Assembly (NCBI GenBank): GCA_911728435.2
Contig: OU452213.1
Coordinates: 9,651,834-9,715,833, forward strand
Direction: 5' to 3'
DNA: 64,000 nt
Source: Apoderus coryli
Taxonomy: Eukaryota; Arthropoda; Insecta; Coleoptera; Attelabidae
Positions 35,883 to 46,400 of this stretch are shown piece after piece (the stretch's first letter is position 1; every line of letters starts with the position of its first letter). The translations under genes and the position numbers were made by a program. Below the pieces are notes generated by a model that had not been told where the DNA came from, ran no database searches, and worked only from the letters and a program-made list of their open reading frames with translations.

Positions 35883-37761
35883 CAGTGTGGGGCGGATTTG
35901 TTTGCTGCGTATTTTGAATCAGTGTATAACGACAGATGTCTTGACTCTCCGGTTGGCTGTGTCGGGGACACCCTAGTGAATGTTTCCGATCATCACATCT
36001 CTCTCTCTCAAATATTTTGGAGGCAATTGTTGGCTTGGAAGTGAGGAAGTCGGCCGGTCCCGACGGAATCCCAGCCTTGCTTCTCAGGAATTGTAGCTTT
36101 TCGCTTGCTAGACCGCTTCAAATTATTTTCAATCATTCGGTCTCCACTGGCACTTTCCCTGTATTATGGAAAACTAGTTTCATTACCCCTATTTTTAAAT
36201 CCGGCAACAGAAATGAAGTAGCAAATTACCGACCGGTCTGTATATTGAATTCAATCCCGAAACTATTCGAAAACCTGATCACTCGTTATCTGACGGCCAC
36301 TCTGGGGCCATTGGTGATCTCCGATCAATTTGGATTTCAGGCAGGTAAGTCTACCGAGCTCAATCTCCTCGAATTCACAAACTACTTGTCCCGGGCTTTG
36401 GAGCACGGATATCAAGTTCATGCCATTTACACCGACTTCTCTAAGGCTTTCGACAGTGTCAACCATCGACTTCTCATTGAGAAGCTTGGGATTGTTGGAG
36501 TCTCTGCGCCTGTGTTGGACTGGTTGGGGAGCTACTTATGTGGTAGAACTCAGGTTGTCCGGATCAATGAGTTTCATTCCAGGCCCATATTAGTTCCTCT
36601 GGTGTTCCTCAGGGGTCTCATTTGGGCCCCTTATTATTTAACTTATTTGTCAATGACATAGCGCAGTGTTTCGTTCATAGTGAGATCAAGTTATTTGCTG
36701 ATGATCTAAAGTGTTATAGGCGTATTGCAGGCCCATCCGATTGCTACCTTTTGCAGGAGGATGTTACTCGGCTTGTGCATTGGTGCGAGGCGAATGGGTT
36801 GGATTTGATTATATCGAAGTGCTTTTGCGTTAATTTTAACCGTACTAGGGATCCACTTTTTCACGAATACTTTATTGACCGGGACGCTTTGGATTATAAG
36901 ACTTTGGTCAAGGATCTGGGTGTCTACTTGGATTCTTCACTGAGCTACACCGACCACATCAGGCGCGCGACATCGCGGTCCATTAAGATGTTGGGCTTCA
37001 TCAGACGTTGTTCGGGGGATTTCAGTCAGATTGGTACATTCAGGGCCCTGTACACGTCCCTTGTGAGGCCGCATTTGGAGTACGCCTCTGCGCTGTGGTC
37101 TCCATCTTATGTTTGTCACACTGCCTGTATCGAGAGGGTTCAGCACCGTTTTCTGAGGTACGTTCATTTTAGACTCGGCCGTGAACGACCCGTTAATTTT
37201 AACTTCAACTACGGCGTATTGCTGAGTGAGCTGGAGTTGGCTACATTGGGCGCCCGCAGGGTTGTCAGGGATCTGACTATACTATATAAAATTTTAAACA
37301 ATACTCTAGTCTTTTATCCCAGATTGGTTTTCGTGTTCCCCCTAGACAAAGCAGAAGTTCAGATCTCTTTCACGTCTCGTTCCACCGCGCGAACTACGCT
37401 ATGAATACCTTTGTCACCAGAGTGGCGCGACTGGCGAATCGTTGTTCTAATCATAACATCGATTTCTTTGCACCATTTGGTGAGTTCGCCGGTCGCTTGA
37501 GGAGGGGGTCTAGAGATGAATGGTTTCCCTAATTCTTGTTTTTAAGATTTAAAATAATTTAGCATTCATTAATTCCTTAACATCAGCGAGCGTTTGAGTC
37601 CTGCGAGCTGTTGTATGTCGCGCAATTGCTCTTTTTTGTTTTTTTTATTAAGTTCAATTGTAATGGATAGTCTAGAGTTATGTAAGTTTTATAATTTCTG
37701 GATTATGTTGTATACTATTGTTTTGTACATGTTGTAATAATGGACTTTGTCCGTAGATTAA

Positions 37762-37815
<54 letters not shown>
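35883..37815 (+). mobile_element. Plus-strand non-LTR retrotransposon nested in the minus-strand copy
   Basis: Begins in the linker before RT (ADLFAAYFESVYN) and ends in an (AAAT)n tail at about 37758-37815. AATAT flanks both sides (35878-35882 and 37816-37820), a likely target duplication, though the tail sequence makes its length ambiguous. The host element reads through across it when it is removed. Truncated at the 5' end. Confidence 0.82.
36017..37404 (+). pseudogene. Reverse transcriptase ORF of the nested element, frameshifted
   Basis: First frame 36017-36661: KSAGPDGIPALLLRNC, NYRPVCILNSIPKLFE, SDQFGFQAGKSTELNL, IYTDFSKAFDSVNH. A frameshift near 36590 moves to the frame 36622-37404, which has GPLLFNLFVNDI, the catalytic LFADDLKCY, DLGVYLDSSLSY and LVRPHLEYASALWSP. 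Another shift lies near 36010. Domain order is complete from fingers to thumb, but no continuous protein can be made. Confidence 0.82.
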
Positions 37816-37816
<1 letters not shown>

Positions 37817-38557
37817 ATATAGAAATCGGTCGATAGTTATTGATGAGCGATCTGTCGTCTGCTTTATAAACAGGCGCAACTCTTGCCTCTCGCCACCGAT
37901 CTGGAAACTTGCCTTCGTTGAGAGCCCTATTAAATATTGTTGCTAGTGGACTCGCCAAGATTCCCACGCAATCCTTTATTAAAAACGATGGCAACCCATC
38001 AGGTCCGGCCGTAAACTTGTTTTTCAATTTTTTACAAGAATCAATTATTTCAGTTTCAGTAATATTCGACACAGAAATCGTGGAATAAGAGAAATTATTT
38101 ACAATACTGACATCAGATTCACTGGGCTTCTGAAATACGCTATTAAAAAACTCAGCAAAGCATTGCACTATAGCCTGTGGCTCGCTGTATTGCTCATCAT
38201 TGAATGACATGACGCTAGGTATTCTTGTGGTATTATTTTTTGCATGAAAAAATGACCAGAAACAAGCAGGATCCCTCATTCAGCCACCCTGCACGCGTTC
38301 CAGATACTCTGAATATAGGCAACATCAATCTCACTTTTCACGGCTCTTCGAAGTCTTTGAAATTTTTCCAAACAGTTCGGATCACCAGTTCTTCTGTATT
38401 TTCTTAACTGCTGTTCTTTCTCCTTTATATTTCTAATTATTGTGGATGTAAACCAGACCGGGAACTTGCGCTTGAAATTCCGAACTCGAGGGACATGCCT
38501 ATCAATGATATTATAGATAATTTCGTACATTTTGTCTACCACAACGTTAACGAAGAA
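37816..38557 (-). pseudogene. Non-LTR retrotransposon fragment, 5' side of the nested insertion
   Basis: Minus-strand continuation of 35614-35882: [51 protein letters not shown], and upstream the endonuclease-RT linker ([20 protein letters not shown]) in another frame. 5' truncated at about 38557. More complete here than the related copy at 23395-25352. Confidence 0.8.
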
Positions 38558-38906
38558 TTTGAAAAAATTATATCAGATTTTTGAAAAATCATATACAGGG
38601 TGAAGTGTTGAATATGAAGCAGTCCCACAAATTTTCTCGAAGACGGACCTGGATTTTTTCAATTCTGAATATGTCAGTTAGTTGCCAGACACCAATACAC
38701 ACTTTTATAAAAAAATGAGATAAATCGACTTAATCATTGAAAAGATATGACGAAACATTGTTTTGGTGAAGATCCATAATTCACCCTGTATATTAATAAT
38801 CAAAACAAGGAGACATCTTTTAATGGTAATTTGATAATCCCCTAACGTGCCTTTACTTATGGTAGAAGTATGTACAGTTCCTCGTGACTCACCCTGTATA
38901 TATTTA
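38558..38906. other. AT-rich spacer with TACAGGGTG-type termini
   Basis: ATATACAGGGTGAAGTG at about 38591 and CACCCTGTATATTAATA at 38783 are in inverted orientation about 200 bp apart and could bound a small MITE. A further CACCCTGTATATATTT is at 38891. No ORF. Confidence 0.45.
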
Positions 38907-39160
38907 AGCTTCTCTAAAAACTAGTATAAACGCATCTGGTCTGAAGATTTAGCTCAATGAACACAGAAATCAACGCAGAGCTGAGATAGAAGCGTAAATG
39001 AAGCGGCACTAAGATGAGATGGAAGAAAAAATAAAATCGTGATGCTCAGACAGAAGACGAGAAGAAACGTGTCGACAAGAACGAAGAGTTAATACGAAAA
39101 AGAAATAAAAAAAGCGAAATGAAATTGTAGAACAAACTGAACGAACTCATAAATAAAGCG
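38907..39160 (-). repeat. Inverted copy of the 34850-35115 T-rich/terminal-exon junction
   Basis: Reverse complement of this segment matches 34850-35115, including CTGAGCATCACGAT, GCGTTGATTTCTGTGTTCAT and CTTCAGACCAGAT. It lies immediately beside a direct-orientation copy (39175 onward), so the locus underwent an inverted duplication. Confidence 0.75.
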
Positions 39161-39174
39161 GTGATGTGTTTGAT

Positions 39175-39430
39175 ACTGGCTGATGTTGCGTTATTATTGG
39201 ATACAAAGATTGATAGTCATTTGGAGAAACTATTGAACCTATGAGGTCAACGGAATTACTGGATTTCCAAAACGAAGTTGGAAGACCCTTAGTATCTTAT
39301 ATAGGGTGATTTAATCTCATTGGAGCTTGAGAGTCAAGATAATGAACTGCAATAAATTTTAATATTGATTGTAGTGTTTACAAAAAGAAAAGTAATTTAG
39401 AATGAGAAATAAATATTTAAATATAGTATG
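39175..39430 (+). pseudogene. Decayed duplicate of the Rabex-5 terminal exon, copy 2
   Basis: GGCTGATGTTGCGTTATTAT through GAGCTTGAGAGTCAAGATAA and the stop region matches 32640-32835 with small deletions that destroy the frame. The 3' UTR and the flank (TTGGCCAAATTGGGTCC) follow as in the real gene. Slightly better preserved at the end than copy 1. Confidence 0.85.
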
Positions 39431-40727
39431 TGGTATTTTTATTTGTTCTAAAACCATCTTCCAATTAAAACGAATTTATCCAATAAATCCCGCTAAAGAA
39501 AACATCATTTAGACGATCTTTCATTCGAGTTGCATTTGGCCAAATTGGGTCCTTATTTTCTTCCATTTTGGTTTTTCACTATATAGAGGTTCGACTGTAT
39601 TTTAGTTCTACAATTTTATCTTCGAGTTGATTTATTTATTTGGTCTTGTTTTCGCATCAAAATTTTTCTGTCAGCCACACGTTTTTCTTTTCTTCTGTAG
39701 AAGCGTCGGTTTTTCATTTATTCTTCTACATCATCTTCGTGCCGCTTTATTTTGGTTTCTTTCTTAGCTTAGCGTTGATTTTTCCACGTTCAGGGTTTCA
39801 TGTTGGCGGCGTGTAATTTCGCATTCATTCCATCACCGTCGCGTTGTTTTTTTTTCTCTTCTACTGCGTTCTACTTTGTGTCGTTTTATTTATCTAATTT
39901 TTAATTATGTCTTGTTCTGTCATAATGTTTCATTGTCACCGTCAACTTGTTTCTTCACTTCATATCTTCTGAAGTTTTCTTTTTTCTTCCGCTTTCTGGT
40001 GTCACTTTAATTGTAAAAAACAGGAATCTTCTATCTCATCTTCACGTTGTTTTGTTCTTTTTCACTTTCGCATTGTTTTATTTCTTCAGATTTATGAGCC
40101 TTCTGTTGATATTGTTCTTTTTTTTCATTTTGCATTAGTTTCTTTCTTATTTCTCCTCAACTTTGTATTGTTTTATTCGTGTTTAATTGTATCGATGTTT
40201 TTTGTTCCTTCTGAATTTCGAGTTTCGCGTTGTTTTCTTCTTTCTCATTTTCACGTTGTTATGTTCTTTTCTTTCTTAAGTTTCATTTCTTCTATTTCTT
40301 AGCCTCCCACTGCTTTGTTCTTGTTTCTCGTCTTATGCTACGAAGTAGAAATAACGCGACGCGAATAAATTTTAGCATTAATTCAACCATGTCTGCATTA
40401 TACTGTTTCTTATCTTCTTCTTTCCCAGTTTCACGTTATAGATCTCATCATCGGGTTCATTTTTCTTTTCTTTCGCAATCTTGTCCCTGTTTCTGTTCTT
40501 TTTTCTCAGATTTGCACTATTTTCTATTTCATCCACCTCGTTCAACGTTTTCTCCTGAGATTCCATACATCATAAGTTTAAACTGATCAACAATCTTGGA
40601 TTTCCCAGTTGTCCAACATAATACGATCGAACGTAGTTAAATTATGTTTCTGCGGTTAATATGAGCGATTCTGTTTTACAGTTTTTGAATAATTGTGAGA
40701 CGTATGATGCTTCTTCTTCTTCGGATG
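39431..40727. repeat. Duplicated 3' flank and diverged T-rich array
   Basis: 39431-39575 matches the Rabex-5 3' flank. 39576-40560 is T-rich sequence with blocks such as CATCTTCGTGCCGCTTTATT shared with 34985, but without a clean period. No gene. 40570-40727 holds nothing I recognise. Confidence 0.6.
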
Positions 40728-42816
40728 CTATCCACTAATGGATGTTTGCGATCACATTTTCCATCTCCTCTCTATCTCTTGCGGTGTGAATTAGGGTCTG
40801 TATGTCATTTATTCCTGTCCACTGTCTTATGTTCCGCAACCATGACAATTTCTTCCTTCCTATCCCTCTACGGCCCTCTATCTTACCCTCGATCAACAAC
40901 TGTAAATACTCATACTTCTTGTTCCTCATGACGTGCCCCAGATATGAAGTCTTTCTCTTTTTTATGGTGGTTAACAGTTCACGTTCTTTGTTGATGTTGG
41001 ACAGAACTTCTACGTTTGTTATTCTTGCAGTCCACGGTATCTTGAGCATTCTGCGGTAAAGCCACATCTCGAACGCTTCCAATTTGTTAATGTTGTTGAC
41101 TTTAAGAGTCCAACCTTCCATCCCGTAGAGAAGTACTGACCACACATAGCACTTTAAGAATCTCAACCTCAGACCAAGATCGAAGTCCGAGCATCTAAAT
41201 ACTCTCCTCAGTCTTAGGAATGCTTGTCGGGCTTGTTCGATGCGACTCTTGACCTCGATATCAGAGGTCCAGTCTTCAGATAACCACATGCCCAAGTATT
41301 TAAATTTGTTCACTCTGTCTATGCGCATTGCGTTGAATGTTAACTGTGAGTCTTCAAACGCATTTAGGTTCCTTGATATTATCATAAACTTCGTCTTTTT
41401 AGTGTTTATGTTTAGACCCATCAATCTGCTATGTTGACCGACTGTGTTTATCAGTCTTTGTAAGTCTTGCATGTTATCAGTGATGAGCACTGTGTCATCA
41501 GCATAACGTATGTTATTAATCCACACTCCGTTGACTTTAATACCGATCTCCGCATCTTTCAATGCTTCCCGGAAGACCCCTTCCGAGTACAGGTTGAACA
41601 AAAGCGGGGACAAGACACATCCCTGTCGCACGCCCCTCTGGATCTCTATATCATCAGACAGCTCATTATTGAGCCTAATCTGTGCAGTCTGGTACCAATA
41701 TAGATTTTCTATACATCTAATGTCTTTTTTATCTATGTCAAGATTCCTGAGGAGCTGCATTAGTTTGGGATGTTCAACTCGGTCAAATGCTTTCTCGTAA
41801 TCAACAAAGCAAAGGCATATGTCTTTTCTCACATCATGGCAGTTCTGTACAAGGACTTGCGTGGCCACTATCGCTTCTCTTGTGCCCATCCCTTGTCTAA
41901 ACCCAAACTGTGAGCTACTGATATCTCTTTCGCATTTTTTATAGATCCTCTGATGAATTATTTTTAGAAATACTTTCAAAGTGTGGCCCATTAGGCTAAT
42001 CGGTCGATGGTCTCCACACTTTCTAGCATTATTTTTCTTAGGTAGAGGAATGAATGTTGAACTTAGCCATTGTTGTGGGTATTGTCCTGTTTCGTATACG
42101 ATGTTAAATATTTTGTGTAGAACTTCAATGCCTCTTTCATCCAATATCTTCAATATTTCCGATGGGATCCCATCCGGTCCAGTTGCTTTATTGTTTTTAG
42201 AGTTATGTACCGCTTTTTCTATCTCCGCTTTTGTGATTGATGGTCCTGTCAAGTGGTCGTTATCTTCGTTCATAATTGTAGGTCTGTCCTGGTAGAAAAG
42301 TTCCTTAATATATCTTTCCCAGATTGCAATTTTTTCCCGGTCATCGGTGATTATCTGATTGTTTTCGTCGGCCAGTACATTTGCTGCTCTGCCTTTATGT
42401 ATTCCGGCAGTCTCTTTTAGTTTTTTTGTGTAAGTTAAAGCCGTCATTCTGTCTTTGCAACTGTTCCATTTCCGCGCATTCTCGTTTCAGCCATTCGTTC
42501 TTTGCCATTCTTATCTTTGACCTGATTATTCTTTGTATGTTATTATATTTGATGTCATCCTTATTTTTGCATGCCCGACGCTTATCCATCAGTCCCAATA
42601 TGTCGTCGTTCATCCAACTCTGTTTTCCAGTCCTGGTCCTATATCCCAGTTTAGTTTCAGTTACCTCCGTCACAATACCCGACATTCTTGTCCATGAAGG
42701 TGTTAGGTTGTTTCCGTTATCCGGTATGATGTTGTGTATTTGACTGTTGGTCTGTTCGCTGATTGCGTCTCTTGTTGCGGGGTCTTTCAGTCTCTCTAGT
42801 GCTATTCTTAGAATGT
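40728..42816 (-). mobile_element. RTE-like non-LTR retrotransposon, 5' truncated
   Basis: Minus-strand element ending in an (AAG)n tail, seen as TGCTTCTTCTTCTTCGGATG at 40708-40727. It is truncated upstream in the endonuclease-RT linker near 42816 (frame 42395-42685 holds that linker: MNDDILGLMDKRRACKNKDD). A frameshift near 42425 separates the linker from the main RT frame. Confidence 0.78.
40735..42447 (-). CDS. Reverse transcriptase ORF of the RTE-like element
   Basis: A 570-codon uninterrupted frame. RT blocks: NKATGPDGIPSEILKIL, DHRPISLMGHTLKVFLKIIH, SSQFGFRQGMGTREAI, LCFVDYEKAFDRVEH, QRGVRQGCVLSPLLFNLYSE and catalytic IRYADDTVLI. The C-terminal part has the LLYGMEGWTL and EGRRGIGRKKLSWLRNIRQW signature of elements often labelled craniofacial-development-protein-2-like or endonuclease-reverse transcriptase. 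The first Met lies just after the frameshift, so it is not a true start. Confidence 0.85.
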   Translation of the reverse strand: MTALTYTKKLKETAGIHKGRAANVLADENNQIITDDREKIAIWERYIKELFYQDRPTIMNEDNDHLTGPSITKAEIEKAVHNSKNNKATGPDGIPSEILKILDERGIEVLHKIFNIVYETGQYPQQWLSSTFIPLPKKNNARKCGDHRPISLMGHTLKVFLKIIHQRIYKKCERDISSSQFGFRQGMGTREAIVATQVLVQNCHDVRKDICLCFVDYEKAFDRVEHPKLMQLLRNLDIDKKDIRCIENLYWYQTAQIRLNNELSDDIEIQRGVRQGCVLSPLLFNLYSEGVFREALKDAEIGIKVNGVWINNIRYADDTVLITDNMQDLQRLINTVGQHSRLMGLNINTKKTKFMIISRNLNAFEDSQLTFNAMRIDRVNKFKYLGMWLSEDWTSDIEVKSRIEQARQAFLRLRRVFRCSDFDLGLRLRFLKCYVWSVLLYGMEGWTLKVNNINKLEAFEMWLYRRMLKIPWTARITNVEVLSNINKERELLTTIKKRKTSYLGHVMRNKKYEYLQLLIEGKIEGRRGIGRKKLSWLRNIRQWTGINDIQTLIHTARDREEMENVIANIH

Positions 42817-42870
42817 AAAAAAGGCTGAAGAAAAATAAAAAAAAACATTTTTATATCATAAACATCTTCC

Positions 42871-42876
42871 TTTATT
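42871..42876 (-). terminator. Sulfotransferase polyadenylation signal
   Basis: Plus-strand TTTATT reads AATAAA on the minus strand, about 48 bases after the stop codon of the sulfotransferase gene. Confidence 0.7.
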
Positions 42877-42923
42877 ACTAAAAATTATAAAAACAAATTA
42901 TTTACAAAAAATAATAACAATAT

Positions 42924-43445
42924 TCAACAATCAAACTTTAGACCTGTTCCACGTGTATTCTCGTCCGTCCATCTATCAAATCTTTGAATCATCTCATCAT
43001 CCATATGGTTCTTATAATCACCAACAATTCCTTTCCGAATAAAATGTACCCCAATCTTCTTATAATAATCCTTTTCACCAGTCTTCGTCTCCACCATAGT
43101 TTCCAAATTACAGCCCTTGTTTTCTCTCATTTTTTCTATACTTAAAAAGTCGCACATACCATCGATATCACTTTCAGTGATAGTTTTCCCCATGAATTTA
43201 GCGATTTGCCGCATAGTTGCTCGTGGATCTTTCTTCATATCTTCATATTTGAGGATTAGAATATTGGGATCGTGTCGTTTATTCCAGAATGGGATGTAGT
43301 GGTGCCAAATCGAACCGAGAGGCAAAGCCCCGTTGAGAAACAACTCGCAGAATTCGTTGAAGGTTGTGTTTAGATTATGAACGAATTTTAAATGGTAATA
43401 GTAGGATACGCAGAGGTCTTTGGGGTTACGCATCGTGTAGATGAT
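42924..43445 (-). CDS. Sulfotransferase exon 4 (3'-phosphate-binding site and C terminus)
   Basis: Acceptor CTGTTTCCAG then IIYTMRNPKDLCVSYYYH, WHHYIPFWNKRHDPNILILK, EDMKKDPRATMRQIAKFMGK and the terminal RKGIVGDYKNHMDDEM. Starts on a codon boundary and ends at TAG/TAA-type stop 42924-42926. Confidence 0.92.
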   Translation of the reverse strand: MIYTMRNPKDLCVSYYYHLKFVHNLNTTFNEFCELFLNGALPLGSIWHHYIPFWNKRHDPNILILKYEDMKKDPRATMRQIAKFMGKTITESDIDGMCDFLSIEKMRENKGCNLETMVETKTGEKDYYKKIGVHFIRKGIVGDYKNHMDDEMIQRFDRWTDENTRGTGLKFDC

Positions 43446-46400
43446 CTGGAAACAGAATAGTCATTTTTGTTACAAGTACCTAAAATGAATTTTCCACACA
43501 ATTTTTAGTCATACGCTACCAAAATTTAAATATGACGAAATTAACAGGCTCATTCGTGCGAAATGCAGACAAGCCAAAGAATCATGGTTGGCGAACAAAT
43601 GCACGGAAATAGAAATACTTCAGAAGAAGCACGATCTCTTTAACTTACACAGGAATATCAAAGAGCTTACAGGCAGGCAGCGGGGAGGTCATAGTGGAAT
43701 ATTAAGGGACTCCAACAATGAAATTCTTATAGGAGTAGATGAGATACTAAAAAGGTGGAAAGAATATACCGAAAATCTCTTTAATGACATGAGACCAGAC
43801 TCACCCCCTGATATATACGAAATCAACGAAAGGGCTCCTGAAATTACAAAAGAAGAGGTCAAACATGCAATTAAACTACAAAAGAACAGAAGAGCAGTTG
43901 GTCCTGACAACGTGCATGCGGAAACATTTAAACTTGCAGCTGCCGAGGACCGAATGTACAGAGTCGGAAAAATACCCACAGACTGGCTGAGATCCACCTT
44001 TGTTACTTTGCCAAAGAAGAACAAGGCATCACAATGTGACGAATACCGCATGATCAGTTTGATGTCCCACGCCTTGAAGATATTCTTGCGGATCATTCAT
44101 AACCGCATATACAAAAAGTGTGAGTCCGTAATTGATCGCTCGCAATTTGGCTTTAGGAATGGAACGGGTACCCGAGAGGCTCTTTTCTCTTTGAATGTGC
44201 TAACTCAGAGATGTAGGGACATGAATGTCGATGTATTCGCGTGCTTTATTGATTATAAAAAAGCTTTTGATTGTGTGTCACATCAAAAAATGATCAACAT
44301 CCTAAAATCAACCGGGATCGATGCTCAAGATCTAAAGATCATTACTGAACTTTATTGGCACCAAACAGCAACAGTCAAAATCGAAGGGTCCACATCAGAA
44401 GAAATAGCAATAAGAAGGGGCGTGCGACAGGGTTGTGTACTGTCCCCACTACTGTTTAATCTCTACTCTGAGGCAATATTCATCGAAGCTCTCGAAAATT
44501 CAACTGCAGGCATAAAGATCAATGGAATCAATATAAGTAACCTTCGATACGCAGATGATACCGTCGTAATAGCCAGCAGTATAACAGAACTTCAATCCCT
44601 TATGAACCTTATTGGGGAGTATAGTGAGAACTTTGGGCTTTATATGAATACATCCAAGATCAAACTGATGGTATTCTCAAAATCACCAAGACCCGTTACT
44701 CTAATGATCAACGGAGAGCACATTACACAAGTGTCATCTATAAAATACTTGGGGGTACTCGTCAGCCAGCAATGCGAAATTAGATCAAGAATTGCGCAAG
44801 CACGGAAAATTCTGAATAACATGAGGACACTTCTGGCAAACCGAGACCTCAGCCTGGACCTCCGGATTAGATTACTTCGCTGCTACATCTTTCCTGTCCT
44901 TCTATACGGATGTGAGAGCTGGACCATTGATGCAACCACAGAAAAGAGAATCGATGCGTTCGAAATGTACGCCTACAGACGAATGCTGCGAGTTTCTTGG
45001 ACGGCACATAAGACAAACATAGAGGTTATGCAGCAAATGGAAAAACACAAAGAACTCCTCATGACAATCAAGGAGAGAAAGCTGCAGTACCTAGGACATA
45101 TCATGAGAGGCGAACGATATGAGATTCTCCGCCTGATAATAGAGGGAAAGATCGAAGGAAAACGGTCAGTCGGCCGTAGACAAAATTCATGGCTGAGGGA
45201 CTTACGTAGATGGTTCGGACAGACGTCCATAGAAATTTTCAGAGCTGCGGATTCCCGCACAACAATAGCCATTTGGATCGCCAACCTTCGTAGGGAGACG
45301 GCATCCTAAGAAGAAGAAGAAGACCAAAATTTAGTTCTACGCTTTTTACTATTCTTCAGAACGCTTAAATTTGCAAATTTCCCATCATTTTTGAAATCAT
45401 AATGAAATCGCAGTTCAAATCGACAAAGTTGGTCATCTCTGATTGAAGCAATAAAATAACTAAAGAAATTCCCACTCGCAACCTCAACAAAATTTGTTTA
45501 AATTGCTTTGCATGTTTCGCCCTCAATTGGGCATCATCAGATCCATCAGAATGCAATGACGTTCAATCTCGATAAATTAGATTGGATCGGATAATATCCA
45601 TGCATTCAGATGGAGGGACGCTAGGGAACAGGTTTTTACCGTCCAAGGATAACAAAATTGAATTCTCAGGTATAGAGATCTCTTTCAACTGGTTCGCAAA
45701 TTCGATGGTATTTTTAATCGAAAAATCCAAATCGTGTTGGATTTATTTACTTTACCCATAGAAATGTTATATTATATAGGGTGTTAGTAAATAAGTGCGA
45801 CAAACTTAAGGAGGTAATTCTGTATGAAAAAATAATGACAGTTTGCTTGTATAAACATATGTCCGCAAATGCTTCGTTTTTCTTAAAAACTGAAGATTTA
45901 TTGATTGCTCTGAAACCGGTGGAGATATGCAAATGAAATTTAGTGGGTTTTAAGAGGTAGTTATTGCGCATTTTTTGACATGCAATTAAGAATTTTATGT
46001 CCATCAGTGGCGCGCATACGGGTACCTAATAATCTCATTTTTTTTAAACAAAAAAGTGATACGCCATTGGAATTTTTCAAATTAAAAATCATTCTGGAAT
46101 TCCTCGTTCAATTTGTGTATCTCAGAAAACGAAGCATTTGCGGACATATGTTTATATAGCTAACTGTCATTATTTTTTCATGCAGAATTATCTCCTGGAG
46201 TTTGTCGCACTTATTTACTAACACCCTGTATATGTACTCTAGAATGCTAATTAAATTCAGCCTAATATGAAAAAGTGTAACGGGTATGCAGAGCTGCCTT
46301 ATTTAAATTTAAAAACTAATAGCGTTAGGTATAAGAATGGCTTTATAAGAATAAAAGCTTATCAATTTTCCTTTTAGTTTTTGATATTATTTACAGGGTT

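Noticed and set aside
43689..44096. 135-codon minus frame and similar antisense frames at 41240-42295
   Set aside because: Shadows of RTE reverse-transcriptase frames on the opposite strand.
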